From Methanosarcina sp. KYL-1 (lineage in GTDB: Archaea; Halobacteriota; Methanosarcinia; Methanosarcinales; Methanosarcinaceae), in NCBI RefSeq assembly GCF_024372725.1, contig NZ_VOUA01000010.1:33366-97365 (forward strand): a DNA stretch of 64,000 bases, in the 5' to 3' direction. The position numbers were made by a program, and so were the translations under genes. Below, one piece after another: positions 61,999 to 64,000 of this stretch. Each line of letters begins with the position of its first letter. Positions within the stretch are counted from its first letter, which is position 1. Under the pieces are notes generated by a model, which was not told the origin of the DNA, ran no database searches, and was given only the letters and a program-made list of their open reading frames with translations.

Positions 61999-62145
61999 GC
62001 TTAATCCTTAAATTGCTTTAATCCTTAAATTGCTTAATCCTTAAATTGCTTAATCCTTAAATTGCTTAATCCTTAAATTGCTTAATCCTTAAATTGCTTA
62101 ATCCTTAAATTGCTTAATCCTTAAATTGCTTAATCCTTAATTGTT
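61999..62145. repeat. 16-bp tandem repeat (about 9 units)
   Basis: GCTTAATCCTTAAATT repeats with one 17-bp unit near the start. It lies between fdhA and the ABC ATPase gene. Confidence 0.85.
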
Positions 62146-62466
62146 TAATACTGAAATTGGTATATCCGGGACAACCGGGTTAATTTTGCATTAAAGATGG
62201 GATCAGGGATAAGGCTGCTGAAATATTCGTTTTGAAAAAATTATTATATGATGTCTGAATTTTCAGCCTCTTTTGAGAGGCCGGTACTTTGCGGTACATA
62301 TCGTTTGCCGGATGCATCGGGCTTTAAAATGTATCAGGCTTTTTGTCATTCTGTCCGGCTTCGCAGAATTCCCTATTTTCGGGCTTTTTTGCCTTCCTGC
62401 CAAAAAACTCTTTACTTAAGAAGCCCTCTACTTTTAATACAAAAGTTTCAAAAATGCAGGACAGGT

Positions 62467-63150
62467 ATGACAGAAGAAAGCCCCATCATCGAACTGAAGA
62501 ACCTGACAAAAATTTACAAAAATGGGGTGGATTTCCGGGCTCTTGACAATGCGACTTTGAGAATCAAAAAGGGGGAATTCGTGGCAATTGTCGGCCCTTC
62601 GGGTTCGGGGAAAAGCACCCTTATGCACCTTATAGGCCTGCTTGACACCCCCACCGCCGGTACCCTCCTGATCGGCGGCAGCGACGTGACGGAAATGTCG
62701 GATAAGGAGCGTTCGGAGCTGCGGAACAGGATGCTGGGCTTTATCTTCCAGTACCACCACCTGCTACCGGATTTCACGGCTCTGGAAAACGTTATGATGC
62801 CTCTTTTGATTTCTGGAAAAAGCAGGAAAGAGGCAAAGGAAGTTGCCGAAAAGCTTCTTAAGGAAGTCGGACTTGAAGACCGGATGGACCACAAGCCGAG
62901 CGAGCTCTCCGGGGGGCAGAACCAGAGGGTTGCCGTGGCAAGGGCGCTAAGCTGTTCTCCGGCAATCGTACTTGGGGACGAGCCTACGGGAAACCTGGAC
63001 ACCAAAACCGGGGACAAGATCTACGAGCTCCTCAGGCGGCTGAACCGGGAATACAATCAGACATTTATCGTGGTGACCCATAACGAGGACCTGGCCGCAA
63101 AAGCCGACAGGATCGTCAGGCTTGTTGATGGGAAGATCACGGACCAGTAA
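62467..63150 (+). CDS. LolD/MacB-type ABC transporter ATP-binding protein
   Basis: 227 residues from the ATG at 62467 (CAGGACAGGT just before it; the longer frame to 62248 is not conserved). Walker A GPSGSGKST (43-51), Q loop FQYHHLLPDFTALENV, signature LSGGQNQRVAVARAL, Walker B IVLGDEPTGNLD and H-loop VVTHNEDLA. This subclass energises FtsX/MacB-like permeases; none is adjacent, so a partner must come from elsewhere, for example a permease like that at the left end of the window. The next gene follows in 53 bp. Confidence 0.92.
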   Translation: MTEESPIIELKNLTKIYKNGVDFRALDNATLRIKKGEFVAIVGPSGSGKSTLMHLIGLLDTPTAGTLLIGGSDVTEMSDKERSELRNRMLGFIFQYHHLLPDFTALENVMMPLLISGKSRKEAKEVAEKLLKEVGLEDRMDHKPSELSGGQNQRVAVARALSCSPAIVLGDEPTGNLDTKTGDKIYELLRRLNREYNQTFIVVTHNEDLAAKADRIVRLVDGKITDQ

Positions 63151-63203
63151 GCATATCGGATATGCAGGATCGAAGCATATCGGATCAGAAGGAGATTGCA
63201 AAC

Positions 63204-63653
63204 ATGGAGTATGCAAAAGGAAGAATAGGCAGGGTCTTTACCGTGAGGATCGACCATGGGGATGACCTTATTCTGGAACTGCTCAAACTTGCAGAACTGG
63301 AGCGGATCGAGTCCGCTGTTTTCATGCTGTTAGGTGCATTGAAGGAAGGAAAGCTTGTGGCAGGCCCAAAGGAAAACAAAAGGCCTCCCGATCCTGTCTG
63401 GTCCGGCTTTGGTGACGTCCATGAGATTCTCGGGATAGGAAACATTTTCCTGGAGGACGGAAAGCCCAAAATCCACCTGCATGCAGGGGCAGGCCGGGGA
63501 GATGCAGTTAGACTTGGGTGCCTCAGGGGAGAAAGCGAGACCTTCATGGTCGTTGAGGTATTTATCCTCGAGATCGAGGGAATTTCCGCAAAAAGAGTGA
63601 TGGATGCAGAGCAGGGCTTTGCGCCTCTGAGTTTCGGGTTTAGCCCGGAATGA
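63204..63653 (+). CDS. PPC/DUF296-domain protein
   Basis: 149 residues from the ATG at 63204 (GGAG 9 nt before). The PPC fold is shown by GRVFTVRIDHGDDLILELLKL, FMLLGALKEGKLV, VHEILGIGNIFLEDGKPKIHLHAGAGRGD and FMVVEVFILEI. The HLHAGAGRGD segment carries the His pair seen in archaeal trimeric members. Related plant proteins bind AT-rich DNA; archaeal function is unknown. Probably co-transcribed with the ABC ATPase. Confidence 0.88.
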   Translation: MEYAKGRIGRVFTVRIDHGDDLILELLKLAELERIESAVFMLLGALKEGKLVAGPKENKRPPDPVWSGFGDVHEILGIGNIFLEDGKPKIHLHAGAGRGDAVRLGCLRGESETFMVVEVFILEIEGISAKRVMDAEQGFAPLSFGFSPE

Positions 63654-63688
63654 ACATTCCTTGAAAAAGGATGGATTTAGGATCAAGT

Positions 63689-63727
63689 AAGGGCTAATCC
63701 CTGCCATTTCAATGGTGGGATACAGCC
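63689..63727. repeat. Hairpin at the left flank of the tnpB element
   Basis: GGGCTAATCCCTGCCATT pairs imperfectly with AATGGTGGGATACAGCCC. It is the inverse counterpart of 61941-61978 and lies about 130 bp before the tnpB start, as left-end hairpins of IS200/IS605 elements do. Confidence 0.5.
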
Positions 63728-63858
63728 CGTCAACTCCAACAACGCAACTTTATTAACATATGTATAGTAACCATTTACATAAAATAATATGCCAGAGAAA
63801 GATTATTGGATAGTATATTGATACCTAAAAGGTTGATACCTAAAAGGTGAACTGATTG

Positions 63859-64000
63859 TTGAAAGTGCTTCGTTATAGAATCTATCCTGCAAAGGCTCAA
63901 AAAACAATTATGACTAACACCCTTGAGCTTTGCAGGTGGACATATAACAAAACACTTGCACTCAGGAAAAATGCATGGGAATCGGAGCAAAAGAACATAG
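63859..64000 (+). CDS. tnpB: TnpB-family protein (IS200/IS605), 5' end only
   Basis: 47 codons to the window edge: LKVLRYRIYPAKAQKTIMTN, TLELCRWTYNKTLALRKNAW, ESEQKNI. This is the typical N-terminus of TnpB, the RNA-guided nuclease of IS605-like elements. Two TTG codons (63856 and 63859) are possible starts; no ATG is in frame before ATG at codon 18. A TATA-like region lies at about 63778-63795. Whether the gene is complete cannot be seen. Confidence 0.85.
   Translation, partial: MKVLRYRIYPAKAQKTIMTNTLELCRWTYNKTLALRKNAWESEQKNI

Noticed and set aside
59707..62004. Plus-strand open frames of about 300 codons opposite fdhA
   Set aside because: Shadow frames of the conserved fdhA gene; Cys/Phe/His-rich translation without any motif.
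62248..62466. N-terminal extension of the ABC ATPase
   Set aside because: The 73 extra codons are not ABC-like and the start at 62467 has its own upstream site and the normal protein length.

Overview
The window is chromosomal DNA of a methanogenic archaeon, almost certainly a Methanosarcina. Supporting signs are a complete archaeal trp operon, an F420-type formate dehydrogenase pair (fdhAB), a B12-dependent class II ribonucleotide reductase, archaeal TATA boxes placed so that several mRNAs would be leaderless, and long AT-rich intergenic regions full of short tandem repeats. No rRNA, tRNA or CRISPR array was found.

Layout. 1-2.7 kb: MacB/FtsX-type ABC permease (cut by the window edge) divergent from a BlaI-type repressor and a BlaR1/M48-like membrane metalloprotease, with three matching operator palindromes between and at the repressor. 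3-11 kb: small metabolic and transport genes (ferredoxin-nitroreductase, an antitoxin-RelE fusion, AhpD-like protein, GNAT, cupin, MFS, CobA, YihY) interspersed with four copies of a probable small-RNA gene. 11-21.6 kb: an ISL3-type MITE with intact target duplication, a sodium-solute symporter with its small accessory protein, isochorismatase, a divergent nitroreductase-like protein, a four-PAS histidine kinase, and DUF1015. 21.7-24.1 kb: decaying genes (a surface-domain relic, a NosD-like protein with an in-frame amber codon, a frameshifted catalase). 24.3-25.3 kb: rubrerythrin and the 5' half of yjbQ.

25.3-32.35 kb is an integrated replicon of about 7.05 kb that has split yjbQ: the two halves rejoin in frame at a shared 7-bp core (AAACCTG) into a 140-residue protein. 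The element carries a tyrosine integrase, two small membrane proteins, a ribbon-helix-helix protein without a canonical start codon, a long hairpin, a DUF927 helicase-like replication protein and an array of 11-bp iterons.

32.5-41.6 kb: a trypsin-like protease, a NnrU/ICMT-like membrane protein, an M6 protease with two P-domains, a DUF2178/HTH pair, a relic of cas1 beside a nested palindrome, and two related helical-repeat proteins. 41.8-49.1 kb: trpCBADFEG on the minus strand behind a promoter with a TGTACA operator-like site. 49.1-64 kb: an AT-rich orphan membrane protein, a secreted-protein paralogue pair (one a pseudogene), cyclophilin, nrdJ, two DMT transporters, fdhAB, a LolD-type ABC ATPase, a PPC/DUF296 protein, and the start of a tnpB gene at the right edge.

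The strongest candidates for something undescribed are the four-copy small-RNA family (constant TATA spacing, terminal stem, C-rich loop, and in three copies twin upstream GTAC boxes at fixed distances) and the yjbQ-splitting replicon.
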